Positions 16,828 through 26,473 of a stretch of DNA of 64,000 nt are shown piece after piece. The notes under the pieces were generated by a model. It was not told the origin of the DNA and ran no database searches. It worked only from the letters and a program-made list of their open reading frames with translations. The stretch covers positions 124,001-188,000 of the forward strand of contig NZ_BAUV01000001.1 of the NCBI RefSeq assembly GCF_000513135.1. The letters are read 5' to 3'. Each line of letters opens with the position of its first letter. The first letter of the stretch is position 1. The DNA comes from Halalkalibacter akibai JCM 9157 (lineage in GTDB: Bacteria > Bacillota > Bacilli > Bacillales > Bacillaceae_D). Made by a program: the position numbers and the translations under genes.

Positions 16828-17916
16828 ACAAATCGTAAAAAGAATGTTAAAAATAAACCTTATGTTGAAGCTAACGGTGATAAATAGCATCCTTGTCGGA
16901 CTGGTCATTTGGATTGTTGGTGTATCTGTAAAAGATTTTGCTTGCTACTTAATAGAACAAGAAAATTCTCTTTCAGCTGAACAAAGGTTGGGTTTTACAA
17001 ATCAATTGAATTCTTACCTCGTTTACGCTGTTATTCTCTCCATCTTCATTGCTGGGGTCGTTCATTTTTATTTTATTCGTTCGTTATTATACCCACTAAG
17101 TACATTAACGGAGGCGACAAAAGAGATTGCAAAAGGGAACAATCCAGCGATTATTTATAACAAAAACTCTGATGAAATCGGCCAATTAACAAGGCACTTT
17201 AATGAAATGATAAGGAAAATAAAAAAAGTAGAGGAATCTCGTGAGAAAATGACTCAAGATGTTGCTCATGAGTTAAGAACTCCTTTAACCAATATCAATG
17301 GCTATTTAGAGGCATTAAGATCGGGAGTAATAAATGGAAATCAAGAGCTATACGATTCTCTTTTCGAAGAATCGAAGAGGCTTACAAGTCTTGTTGAACA
17401 ATTGCAACAACTTAATGTATGGAAAAATGAATATGGCAGCTCTGTAAATTATGAGTGCTTATCTATTCGTCTGCTTATTGAAAGTCAAGTTGAAATTTTT
17501 CGCTTAGAACTTCAGAAACACTCGATCCAAATCAAGGTTAGCGTAGAAGATAAAAAGTTACACGCTGAGAAAGAGGGATTGAAACAGGTCTTAACAAATC
17601 TAATTGAAAACGTCCTCAATTATGATAAGGGGGGATGGATGGAGATTAAAGGTTTTATGAGTGAAAAAGGCTATCAAGTTCAAGTGAAAAATGAAGGGCT
17701 ACCTATCCAGTTGAAGATCAGAACCAACCTTTTGAACGTTTTTATCGAGCTGACCTTTCACGGAATCGTAATTTAGGAGGGTCTGGGTTAGGGCTGTCGA
17801 TTGTCAAAGAGATTATTAAAAGTCATAACGGAGAAGTAGGCCTAAAAACGAGTCAAAATGTTCATACCTTTTGGTTTACGTTACCAATTGAAAATGATAG
17901 AACGTTTTCTGGATAA
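16814..17916 (+). pseudogene. Sensor histidine kinase, frameshifted before its catalytic G-box
   Basis: The frame from 16814 encodes two membrane helices around a short extracytoplasmic loop, a HAMP domain, the H-box TQDVAHELRTPLTNINGY and the N-box LTNLIENVLNYDKGG. At about 17700-17715 the frame changes: the remaining F and G boxes (PFERFYRADLSRNRNLGGSGLGLSIVKEIIKSHNGEVG...FTLPIENDRTFSG, to TAA 17914-17916) continue in another frame. Without them ATP binding fails. It is a one-event inactivation or a sequencing error; the paired regulator is intact. TTG 16814 overlaps the regulator gene; ATG 16844 is an alternative start. Confidence 0.85.
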
Positions 17917-17940
17917 AGTTGTTTTTTGGGGAGGCTGTCA

Positions 17941-19512
17941 ATGAGTTATAAGGAGCAAAAAAAAGACGATTGGACACTCACATTAATTCATACAAATGAT
18001 AGTCATGGACAGTTATTGCCTATTGAGGTATCTAGTTTGGATATCTCTTCTCAATTGCGTCTATGTCACTCATTTCCACTATATAAAAAGTTAGGTGGTT
18101 TCGGCTATTTAGCTGAAGCAGTTAATCGTATTCGGCAAGAAAATGATCATGTACTTCTACTTGAAGCAGGAGATGTATTCTGTGATAGTGAAATTGCGAA
18201 CATAACAAAAGGCAGTTTTTACATTAAATTGATGAACCAATTAGGGTATGATGCAATGACACCAGGAAACCATGATGTAGATTATGGAATAGAGGTTTTA
18301 AAACAAAGAGCATATGAAGCGAACTTTCCTATGTTAGCAGCTAATTTATTAGAAGAGGAAACAGAAGCACCTTTATTAGGCAATCCTTATATGGTGAAAG
18401 AGATCAATGGTTTTAAAATAAGTATCTACGGTCTGACTTATCATTTAACACCCGAAACAACGTCAAAAAAGAATACAAGTGGCGCTAAATACACGTTTAG
18501 TTTAGAAACAATCCAGTCGGACATTAATCGATTAAAAAATAGGGGAGTTAACTGCGTAATTATATTGTCGCATTTAGGATCAGATTTAGATAGAAAGATG
18601 GCAGAAAACATAGAAGGAATTGATGTAATTGTAGGAGGGCATTCTCATGAACCCATTCCAAAGGAGATAAGAAATGGTGTCATCATTTCTCAGTCTACAC
18701 CATACTATACTGGACTTGGGGTACTACGGTTGCAATTTAATCGTAGCTCATTAGTAGGAGCAGAAGGAAGTATTATCCCTATTATACCTGAGAACTTCCA
18801 ACCGAATGTAAATATACAAAGAATGATAAATGAAATGTGGTTTGAGCACATAGATCGACTAGAGCAGGATGTCGGAAGTATTACATCTCCTATGATTCGT
18901 AATTATAAGCGAGAATCGCCTGCTGAAACGTTCTTTGGCAATATTCTACGTACTAAGACAACTAGTGATATCTCAATATTACCCGGAATAGGGTTTGGGG
19001 TAACGATCCCTCCTGGGCCTATCACACTCGAACAGTTAACGAACTTGTTACCTCATCGTTCATCTATTTATACCGTACAATTAAAAGGTAGAGATATTGT
19101 AGCAGCTTTAGAACAAAGTATTATAAACCAAATTCATCTAGATGTAGAAGAACGAGTTGGTGGTCTTATTCAAGTAACAGGACTTGCTTTTGTTTATCAA
19201 TATTCCTCTAAGTTGAAAAACTTAGTTCTAAATGTAAGAGTGAATAATCAACCAATCTCCCTTGATCAATTCTATAAGGTTGTTTTGAACCAGTTGATGT
19301 TTGAAGGTGGCCATAAGTACTCATCTTTAAAAAAAGGACAGCATGTGTGTAAATGGGAACAAACAGATATTGAGATGGTGATCGACTGGATGAAAGATAA
19401 TTCGGCATTACCTGTATATGAAGAAGGGTGGAGTAAACCATTACGTATACGAGATGCCCAGAAATTTCAAAAGAGGTGTTTTCCATTAAAGAATAGCAAT
19501 ATAGAGGAGTGA
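17941..19512 (+). CDS. Cytoplasmic 5'-nucleotidase/UshA-family metallophosphoesterase
   Basis: 523 aa. The metallophosphatase domain has all metal-ligand motifs: HTNDSHGQ, GDVFCDSE, GNHDVDYG, ILSHLGSD and GGHSHE. The C-terminal nucleotidase domain spans about 320-510 (PAETFFGNILRTKT...LTNLLPHRSSIYTVQLKGRDIVAALEQS). There is no signal peptide, as in B. subtilis YunD, so it should act in the cytoplasm on nucleotides or related phosphoesters. ATG 17941 follows GGGGAGG. SoxB belongs to the same superfamily, but no other sox gene is present. The stop overlaps the region of the next start. Confidence 0.85.
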   Translation: MSYKEQKKDDWTLTLIHTNDSHGQLLPIEVSSLDISSQLRLCHSFPLYKKLGGFGYLAEAVNRIRQENDHVLLLEAGDVFCDSEIANITKGSFYIKLMNQLGYDAMTPGNHDVDYGIEVLKQRAYEANFPMLAANLLEEETEAPLLGNPYMVKEINGFKISIYGLTYHLTPETTSKKNTSGAKYTFSLETIQSDINRLKNRGVNCVIILSHLGSDLDRKMAENIEGIDVIVGGHSHEPIPKEIRNGVIISQSTPYYTGLGVLRLQFNRSSLVGAEGSIIPIIPENFQPNVNIQRMINEMWFEHIDRLEQDVGSITSPMIRNYKRESPAETFFGNILRTKTTSDISILPGIGFGVTIPPGPITLEQLTNLLPHRSSIYTVQLKGRDIVAALEQSIINQIHLDVEERVGGLIQVTGLAFVYQYSSKLKNLVLNVRVNNQPISLDQFYKVVLNQLMFEGGHKYSSLKKGQHVCKWEQTDIEMVIDWMKDNSALPVYEEGWSKPLRIRDAQKFQKRCFPLKNSNIEE

Positions 19513-19517
19513 AACCG

Positions 19518-20174
19518 ATGAAAGTGAATGACATCACTTTATTTACAATGTCAGCTTGTCCCTTAGGTAGAACGATGCGGCATGTTCTGGAAGAGGTTAC
19601 AACCTTGTTACCTGAACTAACATTTTCAATTGTGTTTATTGATCAAGAACCTGAGTTAACGAATGAGGCACGGATAAAAAATAATCCGACTACGTTGATT
19701 CGAGATAAAAATGGAAAAGAATTCCATCGGATTGAGGGATTTAAGGAAACAGACGAGGTAATACAACTGATTAAAACTAAAAAAAACTATACAACCTTAC
19801 CAAGCGGAGCCAAAAGAGAGAAGAGTGTAGAATCTTACACTATCTATTTACTCAATGGTGACGCACTTGAAGCGGTAGACATAGACTTTACTAATCCAAC
19901 ATCGGTGAAAACGCCTCGTATCACAGCAATCAATTTGCTATTAGAAGCTGATTTTCAACCACCATTAATTAACCCCTTTCCAGATAGCGCTACTTTAGAA
20001 TTAGTTAAATTTGAAGAAGATTTAGCACGAGTTTATATTAACCATGAAAAAAAAACAATTTCAGAACATAATGCTTACAACATGAAAAGGTGTCTACAAC
20101 AAACGTTACACGCATTTGGTATTGAAAAAGTTGAATTGGTTTTAAAAGATTATAAAACCCATAATAGTATTTAA
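19518..20174 (+). CDS. Thioredoxin-fold protein with a GerMN-like C-terminal domain
   Basis: 218 aa. The N-terminal 85 residues resemble a thioredoxin or glutaredoxin fold (DITLFTMSACPLGRTMRHVLEEV...NNPTTLIRD) with a single Cys (ACPLGR) and a cis-Pro. The C-terminal part (about 100-215: AINLLLEADFQPPLINPFPDSATLELVKFEEDLARVYINH...QTLHAFGIEKVELVL) looks like a GerMN domain. ATG 19518 follows GAGGAG. It is probably cotranscribed with the nucleotidase. Thiol or persulfide handling is plausible from context only. Confidence 0.6.
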   Translation: MKVNDITLFTMSACPLGRTMRHVLEEVTTLLPELTFSIVFIDQEPELTNEARIKNNPTTLIRDKNGKEFHRIEGFKETDEVIQLIKTKKNYTTLPSGAKREKSVESYTIYLLNGDALEAVDIDFTNPTSVKTPRITAINLLLEADFQPPLINPFPDSATLELVKFEEDLARVYINHEKKTISEHNAYNMKRCLQQTLHAFGIEKVELVLKDYKTHNSI

Positions 20175-20182
20175 TTCATCTT

Positions 20183-20217
20183 AAAAGACCTTAAACATTA
20201 TGTTTGAGGTCTTTTTT
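20183..20217 (+). terminator. Terminator after the thioredoxin-fold gene
   Basis: AAAAGACCTTAAAC ... GTTTGAGGTCTTTTTT; faces a convergent gene on the other strand. Confidence 0.8.
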
Positions 20218-20228
20218 GCCATAATTAT

Positions 20229-20621
20229 TTAGTGTAAAAGAGTTTGTAAAGCATTGCGTTCCTCATTAATCTCATTAGCGGTCCTAATACCCAGCTCCCT
20301 TATTAGAGGTAATGGAGGACACCAACCTTGTAAAGAGTGTTGGAGTAAAAAATAACCAACTACTCCTGAAAGTAAATGCCACCTTTTGTGACTCGTGAGA
20401 CCTAAAATGGTTCCAAGGAGAATGAAAGATGATGCTGAAGCTTCTAAAACTCGTTCCGTATCCCACTCTTGATCAAGTGCTTCGATTCTCCTCATTATTT
20501 CTTTTTGGTCCTCATATCGATATCTTTCAATATTAAGTTGTGTTTCTAATGCGAATTTTTCGTTAATCCTTTCTGAAGTGTTAAACTGAACTCTTTTTGA
20601 AGTTGGGGGAAGGAATCCCAT
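20229..20621 (-). CDS. DUF2892/YgaP-type inner membrane protein
   Basis: 130 aa. A charged helical N-terminal half (NIERYRYEDQKEIMRRIEALDQEWDTERVLEAS) is followed by a two-helix DUF2892 hairpin (SSFILLGTILGLTSHKRWHLLSGVVGYFLLQHSLQGWCPPLPLIRELGI), the module that anchors rhodaneses such as YgaP. Here the rhodanese domain is absent but several rhodanese genes follow. AGGTG precedes its ATG. It is convergent with the upstream operon and divergent from the sulfur block. Confidence 0.75.
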   Translation of the reverse strand: MGFLPPTSKRVQFNTSERINEKFALETQLNIERYRYEDQKEIMRRIEALDQEWDTERVLEASASSFILLGTILGLTSHKRWHLLSGVVGYFLLQHSLQGWCPPLPLIRELGIRTANEINEERNALQTLLH

Positions 20622-20814
20622 GTGAGTTCACCTCTTTCAATTAATTGATAAAACTTTTCGCAGAATAGGAGTAAAGGGCGAATTTGATTTTTGGGTTGGC
20701 TAACTGAAATTAGCAAAGTCTTTTTAATTTTGAAGAAGTAAAAATTTATTTTTTTGAAATGATAACTATGTACCACTCTTTTTTTATCTGCATATTGAGG
20801 GGGAAATATACAAT

Positions 20815-21135
20815 ATGTCAACAAAAACACAAATGGAAGAAATTACACCAACCGAAGTGTCACAACGCATAAATGAAGGCAAGCGAGACAGCATCATTGA
20901 TGTTCGTGAGCATGATGAAATAGCGGAAGGAGCCATTCCTGGTATCCACCATATCCCACTTGGAGAGCTTGAGGATCGACTTAGTGAAATAGATAAAAGC
21001 AAAGAACATATCTTAGTTTGTCGATCCAGTGCCAGAAGTGGGAGAGCTGCTGAATTCTTGAAAAGCAAAGGGTATAAGGTGAAGAATATGGCAGGTGGAA
21101 TGTTGGATTGGAAAGGTGAATTAGAACGAAAATAA
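20815..21135 (+). CDS. Single-domain rhodanese sulfurtransferase (sulfur block copy A)
   Basis: 106 aa, one rhodanese domain with active-site loop CRSSARSGR and the family motifs DVREHDEIAEGAIPG and GGMLDWKGE. It transfers sulfane sulfur through a Cys persulfide. GAGGGGG precedes the ATG. First gene of the decaying copy; its closest relative in the window is the 94-aa rhodanese at 28856 in the intact copy. Confidence 0.92.
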   Translation: MSTKTQMEEITPTEVSQRINEGKRDSIIDVREHDEIAEGAIPGIHHIPLGELEDRLSEIDKSKEHILVCRSSARSGRAAEFLKSKGYKVKNMAGGMLDWKGELERK

Positions 21136-21158
21136 AAGATGTTAGGGAGGTGAAGAAA

Positions 21159-21732
21159 TTGGAAGTAACAGTAAATAAAACATTAGATGCAAAAGGTCTA
21201 GCATGTCCGATGCCAATTGTTAAAACAAAAAAAGGAAATGAATACGCTTGAACCTGGTCAAGTCATGGAAATACAAGCGACTGATAAAGGTTCAACGGCT
21301 GATATAAAAGCATGGGCAGATAGTACAGGAAATCAATATCTGGGAACCATTGAAGAGGGAGATACTCTAAAGCACTACCTTCGAAAAGCAAGCTCAGAAG
21401 AAGAAAAAAACGAAACCAATCATCCTCATGTTGTTACGCTGGATGAATTATCAAAGAAAATAGAGGGTAACGAAAAAGTCACCATTTTAGATGTAAGAGA
21501 ATCTGCAGAATATGCTTTTGGTCATATTCCGGGAGCTGTTCATATTCCGTTAGGAGAGCTTGAAGAACGTTTTGAAGAATTAGATAAAAGTGATGAGATT
21601 CATGTCGTGTGTCGCACGGGTAGCAGAAGTGATTTCGCAGCACAAAAGCTTGCTGAAAAGGGATTTAATCGTGTGAAAAATGTGGTACCTGGAATGAAAG
21701 AATGGACGGGCCCAATAAATAAACTTCATTAA
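21159..21732 (+). pseudogene. TusA-rhodanese fusion, frameshifted (copy A)
   Basis: TTG 21159 follows GGGAGGTG and opens a TusA domain (LDAKGLACPMPIVKTKK) but the frame breaks after about 25 codons at an A-rich stretch near 21225, where one extra base appears relative to the intact paralogue at 29196. The rest continues in the next frame: MNTLEPGQVMEIQATDKGSTADIKAWADST..., then a rhodanese domain with CRTGSRSD. Inactivation by a single-base insertion, or a homopolymer sequencing error. Confidence 0.85.
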
Positions 21733-21749
21733 AAAAGGGAGAGAGTGTC

Positions 21750-22139
21750 TTGAAAATTGCAATTATCGCTGCAAATGGTGGAATGTTTGATGCTTACAAA
21801 GTTTTTAATATCGCAACAGCAGCTGCTGCTACAGATGCTGAAGTTGAAATATTTTTCACTTTTGAAGGATTAAATTTAATTCATAAAGAGGCACATAAAA
21901 GCCTTCCAATGCCTGCAGGAACAGAACATTTCCAAGAAGGTTTTAAGAAGAACAACGTCCCACCAGTTGATGAACTTGTTTCGATGGCAACAGAAATGGG
22001 TGTAAAAATGATTGCTTGTCAAATGACAATGGATGTCATGAGTTTAGAGAAGGAACATTTTATTGAGGGAATTGATGTTGGTGGTGCCGTTACATTTTTG
22101 ACATATGCAAAAGATGCTGACGTGACCCTGACATTTTAA
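21750..22139 (+). CDS. DsrE/DsrF-like sulfur carrier (copy A)
   Basis: 129 aa DsrE-family protein ([40 protein letters not shown]...) with the conserved Cys in [12 protein letters not shown] that carries sulfane sulfur. TTG 21750 follows AGGGAGAG. Nearly identical in pattern to the protein at 30034 (copy B). Works between rhodanese and TusA carriers in sulfur relay. Confidence 0.9.
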   Translation: MKIAIIAANGGMFDAYKVFNIATAAAATDAEVEIFFTFEGLNLIHKEAHKSLPMPAGTEHFQEGFKKNNVPPVDELVSMATEMGVKMIACQMTMDVMSLEKEHFIEGIDVGGAVTFLTYAKDADVTLTF

Positions 22140-22162
22140 TACAGAACTATAGGAGGGGAACT

Positions 22163-23297
22163 ATGACAACAACAACGGCGATTAAAGGAATCAATGTTAA
22201 AGAGTTAACAAAAAAGATTCTTAATGGCGATCACATTTTTATTTTAGACGTAAGAAACACAGGTGATTTTGACGATTGGAAAATTGAAGGGGAAAACGTC
22301 CATATTATTAACAAGCCTTACTTTGATTTAATTGACAGTCTTGATCCGATTATGGATCAACTGCCTAAAGATCAGCCGATCTATGTTATTTGTGCAAAGG
22401 GAGGTTCCTCTGAATTTGTCGCTGAACAAATTGCAGATGCGGGGTACAACAATGTTTATTCTATTGAAGGCGGAATGAAAGCTTGGAGTGAACATCTAGA
22501 GCCCATTAAAATAGGTGATTTAACAGGTGGAGGTACTATTTATCAATTTGTTCGAATTGGTAAAGGGTGTTTATCCTATTTAGTTGAATCAAATGGAGAA
22601 GTAGCTATCATTGATGCAGCACGTATGATTGAACCTTATGAACAATTTATTAGCGAACATAACTTAAAGCTAACTCACCTGTTAGATACGCATCTTCATG
22701 CTGATCATATCTCCGGCGGACGAACTTTAGCTGAAAAGGTAGGTGCTGAATATCACTTACCACCAAAGGATGCTGAAGAGGTAACGTATTCATATACGAA
22801 GCTTGAGGATGGAAATGAGATCAGGGTTGGGAAAGTGTTAATCAAAGCTATTTATTCGCCTGGACATACGATAGGGAGTACGTCCTTTATTGTTGATGAT
22901 CAATATCTTTTAACTGGAGACATTTTATTTATCGATTCAATTGGCCGGCCTGATTTAGCCGGAAAAGCTGAAGACTGGGTATCAGATCTTAGACAAACCC
23001 TTTATGACCGGTACAAACAATTGGCAGATAATCTGATTGTGCTACCTGCATTACATGGGAATTAATGAAATGAAAAAAGATGGGAGCGTATCAGAAGAAT
23101 TAGGTAAGTTGTATAAAGAAAATCATGGGTTGAACATCAATGATGAAAATGAATTTAGAAAAACCGTTTCAGAAAATTTACCGCCACAGCCGAACGCATA
23201 TCAGGAAATTCGAGAGATGAATATGGGCAAGATCAATCCTGATCTTGAGGAACAACGGGAGATGGAGATTGGGCCAAATCGCTGTGCAGTACGTTAA
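22163..23297 (+). pseudogene. Rhodanese-persulfide dioxygenase (copy A), frameshifted at the last metal-ligand region
   Basis: Same architecture as the intact gene at 30472: N-terminal rhodanese with VICAKGGSS, then an ETHE1-type metallo-beta-lactamase domain with [19 protein letters not shown] and [13 protein letters not shown]. Two bases are missing near 23050, so LPAHxM becomes LPALHGN-stop, losing the conserved His and the C-terminal 80 residues. Those continue in another frame to 23297 ([19 protein letters not shown]...IGPNRCAVR). The dioxygenase should be dead; the N-terminal rhodanese might still be made. Confidence 0.88.
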
Positions 23298-23311
23298 GGA
23301 GGAATGAAAAG

Positions 23312-23539
23312 ATGGAAGTGACGAAAGTTTTAGATGCAAAAGGTCTAGCGTGTCCAATGCCAATTGTGAGAACAAAAAAGGCAATGGATGAATTACAGTC
23401 AGGTGAAGTGTTAGAGGTTCAAGCTACAGATAAAGGTGCAAAAAATGACCTTACAGCATGGGCAAATTCTGGAGGGCATGAATTAGTAAGTGACAAAGAA
23501 GAGAATGGAGTCTTTACATTCTATATTAAGAAATCCTAA
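23312..23539 (+). CDS. TusA-family sulfur carrier (copy A)
   Basis: 75 aa with the signature LDAKGLACPMPIVRTKKAM; the Cys of the CPMP motif carries persulfide sulfur. GGAGG precedes the ATG. It is the counterpart of the TusA genes at 27677 and 31643. A hairpin follows the gene. Confidence 0.93.
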   Translation: MEVTKVLDAKGLACPMPIVRTKKAMDELQSGEVLEVQATDKGAKNDLTAWANSGGHELVSDKEENGVFTFYIKKS

Positions 23540-23542
23540 TTA

Positions 23543-23565
23543 AGAAGGGTGCTCTGCACCCTTCT
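23543..23565 (+). terminator. Hairpin after tusA copy A
   Basis: AGAAGGGTGC-TCT-GCACCCTTCT, perfect stem but without a strong T-run; may attenuate rather than terminate before the SulP gene. Confidence 0.5.
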
Positions 23566-23603
23566 ACATACCATTTGTTAACAACAGAAAGGAGGCAATA
23601 GAT

Positions 23604-25265
23604 GTGTTTAAAAAATTTATTCCTGCATTAGAGTGGATCCCCAATTATCAGAGAACAGATCTGAGAGGAGATATGTCCGCTGGCTTAATTGTAGCGGTGA
23701 TGTTAATACCTCAAGGAATGGCTTATGCGATGTTAGCAGGACTTCCGCCTGTCATTGGTCTATACGCGTCTACTATTCCGATTATTGTTTATGCACTATT
23801 TGGAACGTCTCGTCAATTGGCCGTAGGACCAGTTGCCATGGACTCTTTATTAGTTTTAGCGGGTGTATCTGTCTTAGCAGAACCAGGTACAGCAGAATAT
23901 ATCTCATTAACGCTTTTACTTATGTTAATGGTCGGACTTATATTATTTTTAATGGGACTGTTCCGGCTTGGATTCCTTGTAAATTTTTTATCGAATGCGG
24001 TTATAAGTGGTTTTACATCAGCTGCCGCTATTACCATTGGACTCAGCCAATTAAAGCATCTAATTGGGGTGAATATACTTGCGGACCAGAATGTTTTCAC
24101 CATTGTTTGGGAGGCAATCGTAAGAGTAGTGGAGATAAATATCGTTACGTTGGCAATTGGGTTAATTAGTATTTTCTTGTTAATTGGATTGAAACGTCTT
24201 CCAAAAATCCCAGCCCCTCTTGTAGTTGTAACACTAAGCATTTTAGTTGTGTTATTTTTAAGGCTAGATGAATTAGGCGTGAAGATTGTGGGAGAAGTAC
24301 CAAGAGGACTTCCAGCTTTTAGTCTGCCAGTTCTTTCACTTAGCTCAGCCGTCTCACTACTGCCAATTGCTTTAACGATCTCATTTATTGCCTTTATGGA
24401 GGCTATCTCAGTCTCAAAAGCAATTGCGGCAAAAGAAAAATATAAAATTGTACCGAATCAAGAGTTAGTCGGCATTGGTTTAGCAAACGTAGCTGGATCA
24501 TTTTTTTCGGCTTATCCAGTTACAGGTGGTTTTTCGAGGTCAGCTGTTAATTATCAAGCAGGTGCTCGCACACCATTAGCTTCACTGATTACAGCCGCAT
24601 TAATTATCCTCACTTTGCTTTTTTTCACTGGGTTATTTTATTACCTTCCTAATGCAGTTTTAGCAGCCATCATTATGGTTGCTGTCTATAAACTCATTGA
24701 TGTAAAGGAAGCAAAACGATTATTTAGGATACGAAAAGCGGACGGTTGGACTTGGGTGGTTACATTTATAGCGACACTTGTGCTCGGAATTAAAGTAGGG
24801 ATTTTGATTGGGATTGCCTTTTCCTTGCTCGTGTTTATTGCTAGAAGTGCCTATCCTCATGTTGCCGAGTTAGGATATTTAACAGAAGATCATGTTTTTA
24901 GAAACATTAACCGTTATCCTGAGGCGAAAGTGGATCCTGAGGTGATAATTTTTAGAACGGATGCTTCACTGTATTTTGCCAATATGACCTTTTTAGAGGA
25001 TAAACTATGTGAGCGAGTTGGCGAAAAACCAGAAACGAAATGGATTATCCTTGATTTTTCAGGTGTCAATTCAATTGACGCTGTTGCCATTCATTCTTTA
25101 GAAGAAGTAATGGAGTCGTGTGGTAAAGGTGGAATTGAGTTTTTATTTGCAGGGATTAAAGGCCCTGTGATGGATTTAATGAAGAAGGCAGATTGGGATA
25201 AGAAATATGGCGATAATCTTAACTATTTATTTATTAACCAAGCTTTAAAAGCAATCGGAAAATAG
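23604..25265 (+). CDS. SulP-family anion transporter with STAS domain
   Basis: 553 aa, 10-12 membrane helices with the SulP signature GLIVAVMLIPQGMAYAMLAGLPPVIGLYAS and AYPVTGGFSRSAVNYQAGARTPLA; cytoplasmic STAS domain from about residue 430 (VIIFRTDASLYFANMTFLED...ILDFSGVNSIDAVAIHSL). GTG 23604 follows AAGGAGG. It may move sulfate or sulfite produced by persulfide oxidation. The adjacent beta-carbonic anhydrase gene makes bicarbonate uptake (BicA-like) an alternative; sequence alone does not decide. Confidence 0.9.
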   Translation: MFKKFIPALEWIPNYQRTDLRGDMSAGLIVAVMLIPQGMAYAMLAGLPPVIGLYASTIPIIVYALFGTSRQLAVGPVAMDSLLVLAGVSVLAEPGTAEYISLTLLLMLMVGLILFLMGLFRLGFLVNFLSNAVISGFTSAAAITIGLSQLKHLIGVNILADQNVFTIVWEAIVRVVEINIVTLAIGLISIFLLIGLKRLPKIPAPLVVVTLSILVVLFLRLDELGVKIVGEVPRGLPAFSLPVLSLSSAVSLLPIALTISFIAFMEAISVSKAIAAKEKYKIVPNQELVGIGLANVAGSFFSAYPVTGGFSRSAVNYQAGARTPLASLITAALIILTLLFFTGLFYYLPNAVLAAIIMVAVYKLIDVKEAKRLFRIRKADGWTWVVTFIATLVLGIKVGILIGIAFSLLVFIARSAYPHVAELGYLTEDHVFRNINRYPEAKVDPEVIIFRTDASLYFANMTFLEDKLCERVGEKPETKWIILDFSGVNSIDAVAIHSLEEVMESCGKGGIEFLFAGIKGPVMDLMKKADWDKKYGDNLNYLFINQALKAIGK

Positions 25266-25274
25266 GTGAAAGCT

Positions 25275-25832
25275 ATGCGGAATTTAGAGTTACGTAAACG
25301 AAATGAAGAATTTATAAGAGAGATGAAAGAATATGATCCAACTTTCTTTGATGAATTAAAGAAGGGGCAAGCTCCAGAATTTTTTGTGCTGTCCTGTAGC
25401 GATTCACGAGTAAGCCCTTCTGTCGTCACACAAATGCCTTTAGGGCATATGTTTGTTCATCGAAATATTGCTAACCAAATTTCTATTGAGGATGAGAGTT
25501 TTTCAGCAAGTCTTTACTATGCTTTAAGACATTTAAATGTAAAAGTAATTGTGATCAAAGGCCATACTGATTGTGGGGGAGTCAAAGCAGCTTGGTCGGG
25601 CAATAATGAAGAAGAGCTCCGAGGTTGGATTGACAAGGTTAGAAAAAGTTTGCCGGATCACAACTTGTTAAAAGATGTTTCGATGGATGAGTTAACTAGA
25701 GAAAATGTATTATCACAAGTTAAACATCTACAACAGCATCCGATCTATAAAAAATATGGGCAAGGTGTACAAATGATTGGTTGCTTGTTTCACGTAGAAT
25801 CCGGAGAGCTTGAAAGGGTTTATCCTTTATAA
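25275..25832 (+). CDS. Beta-class carbonic anhydrase
   Basis: Interconverts CO2 and bicarbonate. Zinc ligands are visible: Cys and Asp in SCSDSRVSP, then His-x2-Cys in KGHTDCGG. About 185 aa. ATG 25275 follows AGGTG and is preferred to GTG 25266. It lies nine bases after the SulP stop, a pairing seen in SulP bicarbonate or sulfate systems. Confidence 0.9.
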   Translation: MRNLELRKRNEEFIREMKEYDPTFFDELKKGQAPEFFVLSCSDSRVSPSVVTQMPLGHMFVHRNIANQISIEDESFSASLYYALRHLNVKVIVIKGHTDCGGVKAAWSGNNEEELRGWIDKVRKSLPDHNLLKDVSMDELTRENVLSQVKHLQQHPIYKKYGQGVQMIGCLFHVESGELERVYPL

Positions 25833-25888
25833 AGTTATATAAAAAAATGAGTTTAATGTTTGACAACAAGACCGACATACTTTACTGT

Positions 25889-25904
25889 ATACCCTGTGCG
25901 GTAT
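25889..25904 (+). promoter_or_regulatory. CstR-type operator before the DUF302 gene
   Basis: ATACCCTGTGCGGTAT matches ATACC-N6-GGTAT, 27 bp upstream of the DUF302 start. Confidence 0.65.
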
Positions 25905-25930
25905 AAAAAAGACCTAAAAGGAGAGATAAC

Positions 25931-26314
25931 ATGTTTGATTACACAATTGAAACATCGAACACGATGGAAGAAACAATTGAAAAGTTGAAAGCAACTCTTA
26001 TGGAAGAAAAGTTTGGTGTCTTATGGGAGTTTGACATTCAAGCAAAGCTCCAAGAGAAAGGGTTAGAATTCAATGAACCGTATAAAGTTTTGGAAGTGTG
26101 TAATCCACATGAAGCGAAAAGAGTATTAGACAAAAATAAAATGGTTGGTTACTTTCTCCCTTGTAAAATAGTTGTTTATACAGACCAAGGAAAAACAAAA
26201 ATTGGAATGCCGAAGCCATCTGCTTTAATTCAAAATGTAAATGATGAGGAATTGAATGAGATTGCCTTAGACATTGAAAAAAGATTGATGTCCGCTATAG
26301 ATAAAAGTATTTAA
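25931..26314 (+). CDS. DUF302 family protein
   Basis: 127 aa soluble protein of the DUF302 fold (FDYTIETSNTMEETIEKLKATLMEEKFGVLWEFDIQAKLQEKGLEFNEPYKVLEVCNPHEAKRVLDKN...GYFLPCKIVVY). Members recur in sulfur-oxidation and metal islands but have no settled activity. AAAGGAGAG precedes the ATG. It has its own operator and terminator, so it is a one-gene unit of the CstR regulon. Confidence 0.85.
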   Translation: MFDYTIETSNTMEETIEKLKATLMEEKFGVLWEFDIQAKLQEKGLEFNEPYKVLEVCNPHEAKRVLDKNKMVGYFLPCKIVVYTDQGKTKIGMPKPSALIQNVNDEELNEIALDIEKRLMSAIDKSI

Positions 26315-26330
26315 GGGAAACAACCAATTT

Positions 26331-26375
26331 AAGTCTCTTGTGAAAGGTCATGACTTTTCATTAAGAGACTTCTTT
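26331..26375 (+). terminator. Terminator after the DUF302 gene
   Basis: AAGTCTCTT-G-TGAAA ... TTTTCA-TT-AAGAGACTT with a following T-rich stretch. Confidence 0.7.
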
Positions 26376-26422
26376 ATTGCTTGTTAAATAATAATTTCCA
26401 TTTAAAAATTAGGCTTGACTAT

Positions 26423-26438
26423 ATACCTATCAGGGTAT
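26423..26438 (+). promoter_or_regulatory. CstR-type operator before the membrane rhodanese-cstR unit
   Basis: ATACCTATCAGGGTAT, 35 bp upstream of the TTG start at 26474; consistent with autoregulation of cstR. Confidence 0.65.
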
Positions 26439-26473
26439 ATCATATGAGTATAAACAACGAGGAGGGCAGATCA

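Noticed and set aside
17941-19512. SoxB thiosulfohydrolase
   Set aside because: No signal peptide and no other sox genes; the motifs fit a general cytoplasmic 5'-nucleotidase.
23633-24169. 178-aa plus-strand frame inside the SulP gene
   Set aside because: Out-of-frame shadow of a clear transporter gene; Cys/Tyr-rich composition and no start signals.
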